DNA from: Pelargonium nanum
Lineage: Eukaryota > Streptophyta > Magnoliopsida > Geraniales > Geraniaceae
DNA length: 26,859 nt
Assembly: GCA_036897485.1 (NCBI GenBank)
Contig: JAYMTF010001050.1
Location: 1 to 26,859, forward strand
Direction: 5' to 3'
In this document: in pieces, positions 11,801 through 20,622 of the stretch
Numbering within the stretch: position 1 is the stretch's first letter
Layout: every line of letters starts with the position of its first letter
The notes under the pieces: model-generated
What the model saw: the letters and a program-made list of their open reading frames with translations, nothing else
The model's database searches: none
Told to the model about the DNA's origin: nothing
Made by a program: the position numbers and the translations under genes

Positions 11801-14044
11801 TCTATTGCAACTCACTATCAACGTCATTGTCTACATACCATAAGAAACTTCCTACATTGTACAAGCAACAGCAACAATAACCATCCATTTCCGAAACAAT
11901 GTTGGGTTCAACTACATGGATCCTTTAGCAAAAAAGTCTTTGGGCCCCACTGCTCATATTCTCATCCTCCACTACATTTTTTTAACCAATTGTTATATAT
12001 CATTCCTCACTACTTCTTTCCTGCATTGATATGTAATTTCAAGTACAAAACCAGTTAAAATTTTCAGTCACAATATTCTTCATTACAGTCTGGTTATTTG
12101 CTATCTTCTGCACATAATGCATCGTTGAGAACTTGATGTCACATGTAAAGTTAGATCCATGCTATTTCTAGAAGTGTTACTTTTCTATGGAAGGGGGTTA
12201 TCGTATTCTTACAATCCATTACAGTTTTTGACGTATTTCCAAATTAGATGTCAACTTTTATAATACTTCATCGATCGATTATGGATTATTGCTGGTTTAT
12301 CGGATATGAAGTTTTATATCTTGTATAACTTTAAGTATACAACTTTATAATGCAGCTTTGTTATGTATCTAGATAATGGAGCAGTGTGTGGCTAGATTAG
12401 ATGTGGCTATGTTCAATGCTATTCTTCGTGAATCTGCTGATGAGATCCCTACTGATCCTGTATCTGACCCCATTAGTGATCCTAAAGTTCTTCCTATTCC
12501 AGCTGGAAAAACAAGCTTTGGGGCTGGTGCACAGCTGAAAGTTGCGGTAAGCAATGCTAAATTTGCTGTCTAGAGTATCTTGTGATCGATGTTTTTCATT
12601 GCTATTGTCTTTTATTTTGACCAGTTAACAATTTCTTAAGATTGTGCTAGATGTGGGTCTTTTTCTCGAACATTGAATACTGATATATGTGATTATTAAA
12701 TAAGGGGTAAAAAAGCATTTGTGCTCTAGTTCAAATCTTCAAGCATATCAAATACCAACTTACTTTTCCGTGAAGTAAACCACCAGCATTTGACATTGTT
12801 CCAAAAAAGCTACTTTGAACACCACATATACCTAAAATCCATGCATTTGATTAGCTTTACTTTGGATGTGAGGGCTAGTGCAGTTATGTGAGAATTTCTG
12901 GTTGGAGATATTATTTTGGTCATGATTTTATATTTATTCTCAGTATTCCTCAAAAGTTCATAGAACCTTTTAATGCACCTGATCAAAAGATGTCATCAAT
13001 AGAACCAACAATTTGTTTGTTTAATTAAAAGCAACTAGGATTTTTATGGCATTGATTTAAGGTTCTCAAAATTGCATTCTTCTATAAATATCAGATAGGA
13101 AACTGGTCTAGATGGCTTGCAGACCTATTTGGTATAAATGATGATGACCCAATGGAAGATGAGACTGGCCACGATGACAGACAAGATTCATCCTTCAAGT
13201 CTTTCCATCTCCTTAACGCTTTGAGTGATCTCATGATGCTTCCAAAGGATATGCTCTTGAGTAGAGCCATCAGAAAAGAGGTTCATTTCTATAACTCAGA
13301 TCCTTCCCGTTCAGCCTAGGGAATTTCCTATTAGTCTTTATTTATTAGAACTTACTGTGAACTTTTCTTCTGTTTTTATGCTTTGAAGGTATGCCCTGCA
13401 TTTGGCGTACAATTGATCAAGAGAGTCACTGACAATTTTGTTCCAGATGAGTTTTGCCCCGATCCAATTCCAGATGTTGTGCTTGAAGCTCTGGACTCTG
13501 AGGTTTGTGCCATGTACACTTTGTTTTTAAAAACCCAAGCGATAGCCTTTAGACAAACTCTTCCTCGTCGGGATGTGAGACGAGATGTCTTAAGATCAAT
13601 CAAATCATTTCCTCCTCATGAAGCAAACCACCAAATAAGTTTCTTGGCAATTACCTGATGCAGAGTACAAAACTGCCTGCCTATAATGTTCTTATTTTGA
13701 TACAGGATCCACTTGAGGCCGCGGAAGAGTCTGTCCCGAGTTTCCCATGTGTTGCTGCTCCTATAGTCTACACTCCACCTTCGGCGGCTTCAGTATCTGG
13801 TATTATTGGAGAAGTTGGAGGTCAAAATAAGTTGAGAAGAAGTAGGTCCTCAGTGCTTAGAAAATCATACACTAGTGACGATGAACTCGATGAATTGAAC
13901 CTACCCTTGGCGTCAATTTTTATTGATGCTTCTCAGTCCTCACCTCTTCCAAAAAAGAACAACCGGGTATCTAAGGAAGATGAAGATAAAAAAGCCCTCA
14001 GATATCAACTCCTTAGAGATGTGTGGATAAATAGCGATCAGTGA
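8861..14044 (+). CDS. NT-C2 (EEIG1/EHBP1 N-terminal) domain protein with dilute-like C-terminal region
   Basis: Nine exons: 8861-9574, 9905-10118 (3' border uncertain), 10182-10974, 11064-11367, 11508-11732, 12373-12546, 13095-13280, 13389-13502 and 13706-14044, giving about 1020 aa. Residues 8-165 form an NT-C2 domain, a C2-related fold thought to bind membranes, which starts with the typical WPPSQSLRSLRSV-like segment. A Ser- and acid-rich linker follows, then a coiled coil at about 490-520. The remainder (RLYLYACR, RLTFWLSNS, QCVARLDVAMFNAILRES) resembles the cargo-binding dilute region of myosin XI tails. In the plant family this suggests a membrane or organelle adaptor, but function is not established. 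It matches what I recall of Arabidopsis At3g01810. Oddities: an in-frame TAA at 10136-10138 must be spliced out, and a good donor (GTGAGT, 14041) overlaps the stop codon. It converges with the adenylate kinase-like gene, 606 bases away. Confidence 0.88.
11733..12372 (+). other. Large intron 5 of the NT-C2 gene
   Basis: This 640-base AT-rich intron has donor GT at 11733 and acceptor ctag before 12373. The reading frame resumes with ATA ATG GAG CAG, continuing the dilute-like region in phase 0. No embedded gene or recognisable mobile element was seen. Confidence 0.7.
12547..13094 (+). other. Large intron 6 of the NT-C2 gene
   Basis: This 548-base AT-rich intron has a GTAAGC donor at 12547 and an atatcag acceptor ending at 13094. 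The frame continues in phase 0. Nothing else was recognised inside. Confidence 0.7.
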
Positions 14045-14650
14045 GTGTATATTAGTCATTGTTTTTCTGCTAATTGTAGCCTATTATGAGTTGTACATAC
14101 GTAGTGAGGTTTTAGTTTCATTGTTTTGCCTTGTTTCTGTACAAAAATTGAATGGTGGCAATTCTAATGTTGTAGTAGAACAATTTAGACCTTATTGTTT
14201 CCCACCTCTCCTTGTGTCCAATGTTTAAGGGCTGTTTTGAAAGGAAAAAAACTCAATTTGGTCAATGATCCATAAACATTCATATATATGGACTAAAAAT
14301 AGTTGTTGACGTCCATAAACGAAAGTTTAGGGACCAAATTAGAGCTATCTTTTATTACCAACAAGCTAAGATACAGAAACTGAGAAATGAGTAAATCTCT
14401 ATGATATATTACATAGCATACAGTATTAATAAGGATTGTCACACAGGCCAGTGTCATTCACTGCTTGTTTTCTCTTTGCCTCACAGGAACATCACAAAAT
14501 CTCACCTAAAACTGTAGGGCCCTCTTCAAACTAGGCTCAAATAAGCCAAATTGAACATTTACCAAGGATATCAAAACCAACTATTGACTCTAGTGTCCAT
14601 ATATATACTATATTGTGTCAAAGAAATAAAAATAGGGTAGTTAGGCCAAT
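14045..14650. other. Convergent intergenic region (3' UTRs) with repeat-like DNA
   Basis: This 606-base gap lies between the stop codons of the convergent NT-C2 and adenylate-kinase-like genes and must hold both 3' UTRs. Bases 14220-14350 (fragments such as ccataaac, agggaccaaatt) resemble a common dispersed eudicot repeat; this part is low confidence. No gene was seen. Confidence 0.5.
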
Positions 14651-17135
14651 TCATGCAGTAAGCTTCTGTGAAGCACTGACAGCATCTACATTCCGGAGCT
14701 GCAACGCAGCCAATAAGCCCTTCCAGGTTTCTGCAGGCGCATCAGCCACCTGGAAATCAAGAAGTATATTTCTTCTTTTGTAGTACTCTTCCAATGGCTT
14801 AATCTGAAAAGAAAGGGAACTATCAGTTTGCAAGACTATCCAAAAAACCTCACTTCTCAAAAGATCACATCCCTAAGCAAATTTGAGTCAGCAAACAGAA
14901 TATTTAATGTCCACCAGCATCCCACGGACACTTTTCAACATTTTATACCAAAAACAAGATTAAACTTATCAGCTAAATCGTAATAGTGAAGTGAGTATAA
15001 ATATAAAGTTGCAAGGACATAAGACAGATTCCTAGGTCGTTAAAAAACTGTGTTAATGATACAGTTCTTACAATACAAGCAAGCCAAGAAGCCCCAAGTG
15101 AAGCACAAAAGGAAAGGAGAATAATTTTTTTTTTTTTTTTTTTTTTTACAAGAGGAAAGGAGAATGAATAATAGATGCTAATACTGACAGGGCACAGATT
15201 CAACAAGATTCAGAATGGCTTCAAATCATGAGCCAAATATTTCAAACTGGCATTTGTGTAAATATAAAGCATCCTGAAATTACCTGCTCTGAATAGGTGT
15301 TCAATTTTGCTTTTTGTTCCTGTATCTGCACATCTAAATTATGCCCATGGCTCAAGCTATGAAATTCTTGACAAGCAGAAAACGTTCCTGTTCCGAGGTT
15401 CTTCTTTACCAAATGTTCTTGCGTGCTTTTGAGATTTAATACTAGATCAATGTCAGCAATTTGGTCAAGAATTTCCTGAAAAACAATCCAGGATTTACAG
15501 GGCATATAAGATAAGGAGATTAAACAGTTCCCAATATATTAAAAGAAGTTGTAACAGTGACAAAACAAAGACATATGCACACACCATATAGGATAAGAAA
15601 GAGAGTAAATATAACAAAGGGTTAAATCTTTTTGTACCCTTGGACAGTTCAAAACTATGAAAATATCCCCTAAAATTCAGTGATGCACTGTTTTTAATGA
15701 AGAAGCTCTCACATTCCAGAAGTTATGGTTGCCATCCCTATGATGAAATCAAAACTTAAAATGACAAAATTGGCCAATAAAGATGCTTTTTTTTTCTTCT
15801 CAAAATAAGTTGAATCTAACTCAATGCTCCTCCAAAAAATCTACATGAGAACACAAAAATAAACAAAAGTTCCTCTCTAAAAGTTGTACGAAATCAACAC
15901 AAGAATACCTACAAATTGATGATTATAACACAAAATAATGAATTTTTCCTTGCGTTTTAGATTTCTTTTCATTTGTGTGACATTTAACCCTATAACAGAA
16001 GTTTCAACTTACAGCTTGGATCCTAGTTCGAGGAATCCCATCCAGAATAAACCCATTTTCACCTCTGCAGTATCCTTCTTCCAGCCTCTTTGATAGAATA
16101 CCAAATATTATCTCCTCTGGTACAAGCTTACCAGCATTTACTGCATTTGCCACCTGCATTTCGGGACACAGGATAAATTCAATAGAACAATAAGGTAATG
16201 ACCATAGAGTGCCCCCAGTAAAACTTTGACGCGCTAAGATATACTCGCATCATTCTACTTCAAAAATCAAATTCATGACTTGTAAGCACCTTTCTGGGTT
16301 ATTTTCTTTTCGTATTGCTCTCAAGAAAACCTCACAAAACAGGCGTTTCACTTGGATTGTTGTGAAAATTAAGTGTAATTTTAAGCATCTTTATGATTCG
16401 AACCCAAGGTTTTTTGGGATGCATTCCTCGCAAGAAAATTTGACAATGTCAAATACACACTGAACTAAACAGATCATGGATTGCAACAAATTTATTAATT
16501 TCTTACAAAAGTAATCTGCATTGTCACAAAAAACATTCCCATACCAATTTTTGTCTTCAATTCCAGTATAAACCCATTAATATTAGAAATTCAAAACTTA
16601 TTTAATTTAAAAATGCACTAATCAGCCACAGTTTATCATTCCCATACCAATTAAGGCAATCGAATCTTAGTGAAGAAACTATGGGATTCATTTTCCTCCG
16701 AAAATTGGAAATGAAACAAGCTTTAATTTTGGTGACACTCCAAGTTTCTCAAAATATAAAAATAAAAATAGAAAGAACCTGCTTGAAGAGAGAAGAGCTA
16801 GGAATGAGCTCCTGACGAACAAGAGAGCCCATGGAGATGTACGGAACTTCCAGAAGCTTCGAGAGCCTCTCGGCGTAGACGTGCTTCTTCACTCCCGGGT
16901 CTCCCATCACCACCCACTGCACTCCCCTCTGCGGCACCCACCCGTCGGAGTTGGCCATCGACGCCGGCGCTCGCCGATCCCGACGCAGCTCGTACTCGTC
17001 ATCCTCGCAGTAAATGTAATCGTCGTACTGGAGCGAAACCGCAGCCGATCCGTACGCTCGTCTCGCGAGAGCGGCTGCGATGCGGCGTCGGAGAAACGGC
17101 GGCGCAATCACTCCGATGCGGCTCAATGCGGCCAT
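14651..17135 (-). CDS. Adenylate-kinase-like protein, predicted mitochondrial (At3g01820/adenylate kinase 7 type)
   Basis: Four exons in transcript order: 17135-16779, 16153-16013, 15475-15284 and 14803-14651, all phase 0 with GT-AG borders, 280 aa. The start at 17135 begins an Arg- and Ala-rich, acid-free stretch (residues 1-33) suited to a mitochondrial presequence. Upstream codons in the same frame hold no ATG. The kinase-like core starts near 72. Its P-loop reads Gly78-Asp-Pro-Gly-Val-Lys-Lys-His85, so the canonical GxPGxGKG has Lys83 for Gly and His85 for Gly, while the key Lys84 remains. The AMP-site motif DGIPRT (157-162) is kept and the LID segment is poorly conserved. True enzymes convert ATP and AMP to two ADP; activity here is doubtful. 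An E2F-like TTTGGCGC (17251-17258) and a G-box (17382-17387) lie upstream. Confidence 0.88.
14804..15283 (-). other. Intron 3 of the adenylate-kinase-like gene, with poly(T) insertion
   Basis: This 480-base intron has its donor GTAATT at 15283 and its acceptor ttttcag ending at 14804 on the minus strand. It contains the 23-T run with flanking duplication described separately. No other feature was recognised. Confidence 0.7.
15105..15165. mobile_element. Poly(T) tract flanked by an 18-bp direct repeat (retroposition scar)
   Basis: A run of 23 T at 15125-15147 is bracketed by near-identical 18-mers at 15105-15122 and 15148-15165, which differ at one base. A homopolymer bounded by a target-site-like duplication is what a retroposed poly(A) tail, in minus orientation and with no body left, would leave. 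Only the duplication and the T run are directly seen; the mechanism is inference. A chance A/G-rich duplication is the alternative. Confidence 0.5.
15476..16012 (-). other. Intron 2 of the adenylate-kinase-like gene
   Basis: This 537-base intron has donor GTAAGT at 16012 and acceptor tttttcag ending at 15476 (minus strand). Bases 15620-15790 contain text resembling a common dispersed plant repeat (gggttaaatc, ccttggacag), low confidence. No gene inside. Confidence 0.6.
16154..16778 (-). other. Intron 1 of the adenylate-kinase-like gene
   Basis: This 625-base intron has donor GTTCTT at 16778 and acceptor aatgcag ending at 16154 (minus strand). It includes a TTCGAACCC word near 16398 that recalls a tRNA T-loop, but no stem or cloverleaf supports one. 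Nothing else was recognised. Confidence 0.6.
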
Positions 17136-17420
17136 GGCGGAGGCGACAAGAGAGAGCAAGCAGCGACGGCGAGAGAGGGTTTGGTGTGGAGAAGAAAATG
17201 GGGTTTTAGAGGAGAGTGCTTTTTTTTCTTCGTTTCTGGAAGTGGCCCTTTTTGGCGCTTTATTTACGTTGGCGCCACTTGGTTTTGAGCTGCTGCCAGG
17301 TGTTGTGAGGTTATTGGTTGTAACCCAGAATAGGTTGTGGCCTCCGCACGCCGTGGAGGACTTGATGCTCTCTTGGATTGACACGTGGTGCTCAAACAAA
17401 TATTTAAACAATCTAACGGG
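17136..17420 (-). promoter_or_regulatory. Promoter and leader region of the adenylate-kinase-like gene
   Basis: Read on the minus strand, this stretch leads into the start codon at 17135. It contains an exact E2F-type TTTGGCGC at 17251-17258, a second GGCGCC palindrome at 17271-17276, an AT-rich TAAATAAA-like word between them, and a G-box CACGTG at 17382-17387. E2F sites are known in plant genes for nucleotide metabolism and DNA replication. Regulation by E2F here is inferred from the motif only. Confidence 0.4.
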
Positions 17421-17740
17421 TTTTTCTTTTTTGAAAGCAAAAAGATTTATATTATTAGGCTAGAAAATCTGCAAATAACAAAGAGCCCGATACCCACTTG
17501 ATCCCTCAACTATGTTGAGACACCTTACCTAGAACTAGAAGACTTAACTACGGTATGAGCCACCTGATTTGCGTACCTCAACACATTCATAAAATCAATA
17601 GATGAAAAGCTAGATACAATAGAACGAATATTCTCAATAACAGGACTAAAAGCACTGGAGACCTTCCCTTTAGTCTTGATCGCTGTGATCACCTGACAAG
17701 CATCGAATTCCACTATAATTTGGCCCCTCCTCGGTCCTTG
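17417..17740 (-). mobile_element. 3' remnant of a LINE (non-LTR) retrotransposon
   Basis: On the minus strand a frame open from about 17740 to 17525 encodes the end of a LINE RNase H domain. It shows VEFDACQVITAI at the conserved E-D position and closes with RYANQVAHTVVKSS, matching the RxANxxAHxLA signature of plant LINE polyproteins. The stop is followed by about 100 bases of 3' UTR and a T-rich plus-strand stretch (17421-17432), which is the expected A-rich tail. No reverse transcriptase is present, so the copy is strongly 5' truncated. A clear target-site duplication was not found. Confidence 0.75.
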
Positions 17741-18546
17741 ACTTAATAGTTTTAAATATTAAAAAATTAAAAACAAATACAATTTTATCGGTTGAGTTAC
17801 ACAACAGGGGTGACTCTCTCCGATAAACTCAAAATTTCACCACATACCGTCGACAAGAAGACACAAACCGAAATCTCGAATCCAATAACATATAATTGTA
17901 TTTTTCTTTTTTCAACTCACTTGTCAAACTTAGATCAATCAAAAGTCAATAATAGCCCTTCAAAAAATAATCAGCGATAGCTTCATCTCTGAATTTGTGA
18001 CCAAAATAAGCATTCCTCTCCTCTGGCTCCAAAAAGATATGATAAAGTTTCAAACCTTGAAATGGGTGAAAGGTGAGACTTTGCTGATAAGCTAACTTTC
18101 TTTTGTATCTTGGAATCAACAAAAGCAAATTGATAGGATTTATTTCATCAACTTTTGTGAAACCATAAAACAAATGAAATGTATAATGTAAACAAGTTCA
18201 AAACCTGCAATAACTTCATGTACAGACACTAAGATAGTCATCTTCATTAATTTGTGATGGTGCTAAAGTTTGCAGCATAAGTACAGTAACCAGAAGCTTG
18301 TAGGTTTTGATGGGATCTTAAAAATGAAAATAGTCAAAATACAGAGGAGACAAGCTTGTTTTGCCATGAGTACAGGTACAGCTTCTTCAACAAGTACTAG
18401 TAGAGTATACATTAATTTATATACAACATCCCACAAACAAGTAACAACCTTTGAATCAAGTACCCAACTAGAGCTCCTTCTAGGACAAACAATATTGACA
18501 GTACCAGGACTAGAATCAATACCCACTATTTTTGTGTCTGTGGATT
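17741..18546. other. Intergenic region downstream of the LysM receptor gene
   Basis: This stretch is AT-rich and has no convincing gene. A 75-codon minus frame (18173-17946) and a 101-codon plus frame (18270-18575) have no recognisable domain, and the latter overlaps the end of the LysM receptor. The part nearest 18546 is expected to hold that receptor's 3' UTR. The calmodulin-like gene I recall at the equivalent place in Arabidopsis was not seen. Confidence 0.5.
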
Positions 18547-20622
18547 TTATTCACAATTGTTTGCAGCAGCTTTGACAAGAGGCTTGCAAGAGCTCTCACT
18601 TACCATAATGTGCTCTCCTTGTGGCAACTCTTCCACCAATCTTGTTAGCTTCTCCACAACCTCTCCAGCACTTGGTCTCAGAGATGGATCTTCCTCTGTG
18701 CAGGCCCTTCCTAGATTGGCCACTGCCACTGCTGCGTCGAACGAATAATTCTCCCCCAATGCACTATCAATCCATTCCCTCAGCTTCTCTGCATTTTCTG
18801 ATGCTAATATGGATTTGATCTTCTCCGAGAGCCAAACGCTCCCTTCGCCCTTGTCGTTGGGCCGGGTAATAGGGGTCTTACCAGATAAAACCTCCAGGAG
18901 AACGACCCCGAAAGCGAAGATATCAATGCTTGGGGAAATTACACCTTGGCGGACATACTCAGGAGCCAGATAGCCCAGGCTCCAGGAGGCAGGGTTGGTG
19001 GTGAAAAATTCCGGGTCTTCCACGCCTTGTTGATCTTCACATTTCGCCATGCCAAAGTTGCCAATCTTTGCATTGAACTCTTCGTCCAAGAAAATGTTCC
19101 TGCTCTTCACGTGTCGATGGACATAACTCGGGTTCATTATGCAGTGCATGTAGTGCAATGCCATGGCCACATCTAGACAGATCTTGAGCCTCTGGCTCCA
19201 AGTCAAGAAACAGTAGCAGGAGGCAATGAAATGGCTCTTCATCGCCAACCCGCCATGGAGCCAATCCTTCAAGGATCCATTCTTGGCATACTCGAGAACC
19301 AAATACGATGATGCTCCAGGTACCTCTGTCGAACATGTCCCCAACAGCCTCATTATGTTGGGGTGATGGTGAATTGAATCATGAAAGAGCTCCAAATCGA
19401 TGTTCGAGACAATTTCCTGCTGTATACGCTTTACTACCAAGTTCTTCCCGCTGAGGCGCCCGTGAAAAACAGATCCCTCTATGTGATTACATGAACTGAA
19501 GTCCTCAGTAGCTTTTTCGAGTTCCTCAAAAGTATAAGTCTCCACCAGAGTCTTGCGAGGCGTAACATCCAAGATTTTCCCATCAAGAGGATCTTGAGAG
19601 CCCTCAAATGAGACCTTCTTGTCACTGGTAGTTCTCACACTGAGACTAAGCTGTTGCAGCTCCACATCCGAAGGCTTCAGTAAATTATTCTGGTTTTTCC
19701 TCTTCAATTGGATCAGCAAGAAAGCTACTGCCATGGCAATAGTTGCTCCAATACATACGCCTCCAAGAGCAACATAAAGTCCGAGCTTCCACATTTCAGG
19801 CTTCTTCTTGTGTCGATTTGTCACAGGAATGCTGGTTGCTGGAAAACGAAAATTTGGTTCGCGGGGCTCTACGAGGGAACCAAGTCTAGGCTCGCCTTTG
19901 AGTGGAATAAGCAGAGATGTAAGAGGAGTTAAGCTTTCCGCTACAGATTTGAAGCTCTCCCCTGACCTGTTATTGGCAGAAACTATAGCTTCTGCTGTAG
20001 TATTGAAATTCAAGGCCAATTTAGAAACAGTTTCACCTTTGCTCACAGGATAAGACAGCAAGAGTTGTGTTTGTGCACTGACTTCAGGAGATGGACAAGC
20101 ACACCTCAGTGGGATCTTTAATCGGACTTTGTCAGCAAGACCCCATGGCGAGACATAAGGGTTCTTCTCGCGAATAGCTCTGCAAGTTGTCAAGCCCTCC
20201 AGAGATTCAGCAATGCCATAAAAGCTCTCTCCTTTGACACTGGTCTTGATTAGCTCAGCTCCAAAGAAACCACCATTGCATTTGCAGTCAATTGGGATAA
20301 GAAGAGGCTGATCCAATGAAAGGAACTCAGTTTCAGCAGAGAACCCATTTGCTTTTGCAATCACCGAAGGACTAATGCCCAAGTAATAGCTCAGGTTGGA
20401 GAGAGATGAGTATTGTGGATTGGTTCGAAGAACCGCAAAGGTCCTGCACTGGCTGGTTCCGTTGCAACGGTAGCCAGAAGCATCTGCAGAGGTAGTATCA
20501 CAGCTCAGCAAGTTCTGCCCAAATACAACTGCAGAGTACTCAAGTAAGTAACAGATGAATAATAATATAACCAAAGCTCTCAAGTGACACTCACTGATTA
20601 GAGCAGCAACTGCCATGCTCAT
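18547..20622 (-). CDS. LYK2: LysM receptor-like protein with pseudokinase domain (LYK2 type)
   Basis: One exon, 691 aa from the ATG at 20622; the frame continues upstream only through non-ATG codons. A hydrophobic signal peptide spans about 14-35. The ectodomain has three LysM segments (about 62-112, 124-172 and 190-242) separated by the family's CxC pairs at Cys113/Cys115 and Cys174/Cys176. A transmembrane helix lies at 280-306 and a kinase-like domain at about 376-660. The ATP-binding Lys398 is kept, but the glycine loop is degenerate, HRD reads His502-Arg503-His504 and DFG reads Asn522-Phe523-Gly524; APE (553-555) is intact. Loss of both catalytic aspartates predicts no phosphotransfer. 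LysM receptors bind chitin-type or lipochito-oligosaccharides at the plasma membrane, and kinase-dead members signal by pairing with an active receptor such as CERK1. The ligand here is unknown. LYK2 identity rests on domain makeup and recalled synteny with At3g01840. Confidence 0.9.
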   Translation of the reverse strand: MSMAVAALISECHLRALVILLFICYLLEYSAVVFGQNLLSCDTTSADASGYRCNGTSQCRTFAVLRTNPQYSSLSNLSYYLGISPSVIAKANGFSAETEFLSLDQPLLIPIDCKCNGGFFGAELIKTSVKGESFYGIAESLEGLTTCRAIREKNPYVSPWGLADKVRLKIPLRCACPSPEVSAQTQLLLSYPVSKGETVSKLALNFNTTAEAIVSANNRSGESFKSVAESLTPLTSLLIPLKGEPRLGSLVEPREPNFRFPATSIPVTNRHKKKPEMWKLGLYVALGGVCIGATIAMAVAFLLIQLKRKNQNNLLKPSDVELQQLSLSVRTTSDKKVSFEGSQDPLDGKILDVTPRKTLVETYTFEELEKATEDFSSCNHIEGSVFHGRLSGKNLVVKRIQQEIVSNIDLELFHDSIHHHPNIMRLLGTCSTEVPGASSYLVLEYAKNGSLKDWLHGGLAMKSHFIASCYCFLTWSQRLKICLDVAMALHYMHCIMNPSYVHRHVKSRNIFLDEEFNAKIGNFGMAKCEDQQGVEDPEFFTTNPASWSLGYLAPEYVRQGVISPSIDIFAFGVVLLEVLSGKTPITRPNDKGEGSVWLSEKIKSILASENAEKLREWIDSALGENYSFDAAVAVANLGRACTEEDPSLRPSAGEVVEKLTRLVEELPQGEHIMVSESSCKPLVKAAANNCE

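Noticed and set aside
16391-16440. A tRNA-like T-loop word (GGTTCGAATC on the minus strand) near 16398
   Set aside because: No pairing T stem, anticodon arm or acceptor stem can be placed around it; it is ordinary intron sequence.
17136-17411. Upstream extension of the adenylate-kinase-like frame by 92 codons
   Set aside because: It holds no ATG before 17135, crosses promoter-like motifs and would bury the mitochondrial presequence.
16881-17463. Plus-strand frames opposite adenylate-kinase-like exon 1 (135 and 127 codons)
   Set aside because: They are shadows of a GC-rich coding exon on the other strand and have Arg/His-rich composition without a domain.
19037-20053. Frames inside the LysM receptor on either strand (such as 19037-19336 and 19808-20053)
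   Set aside because: They overlap a well-supported exon and show no family match.
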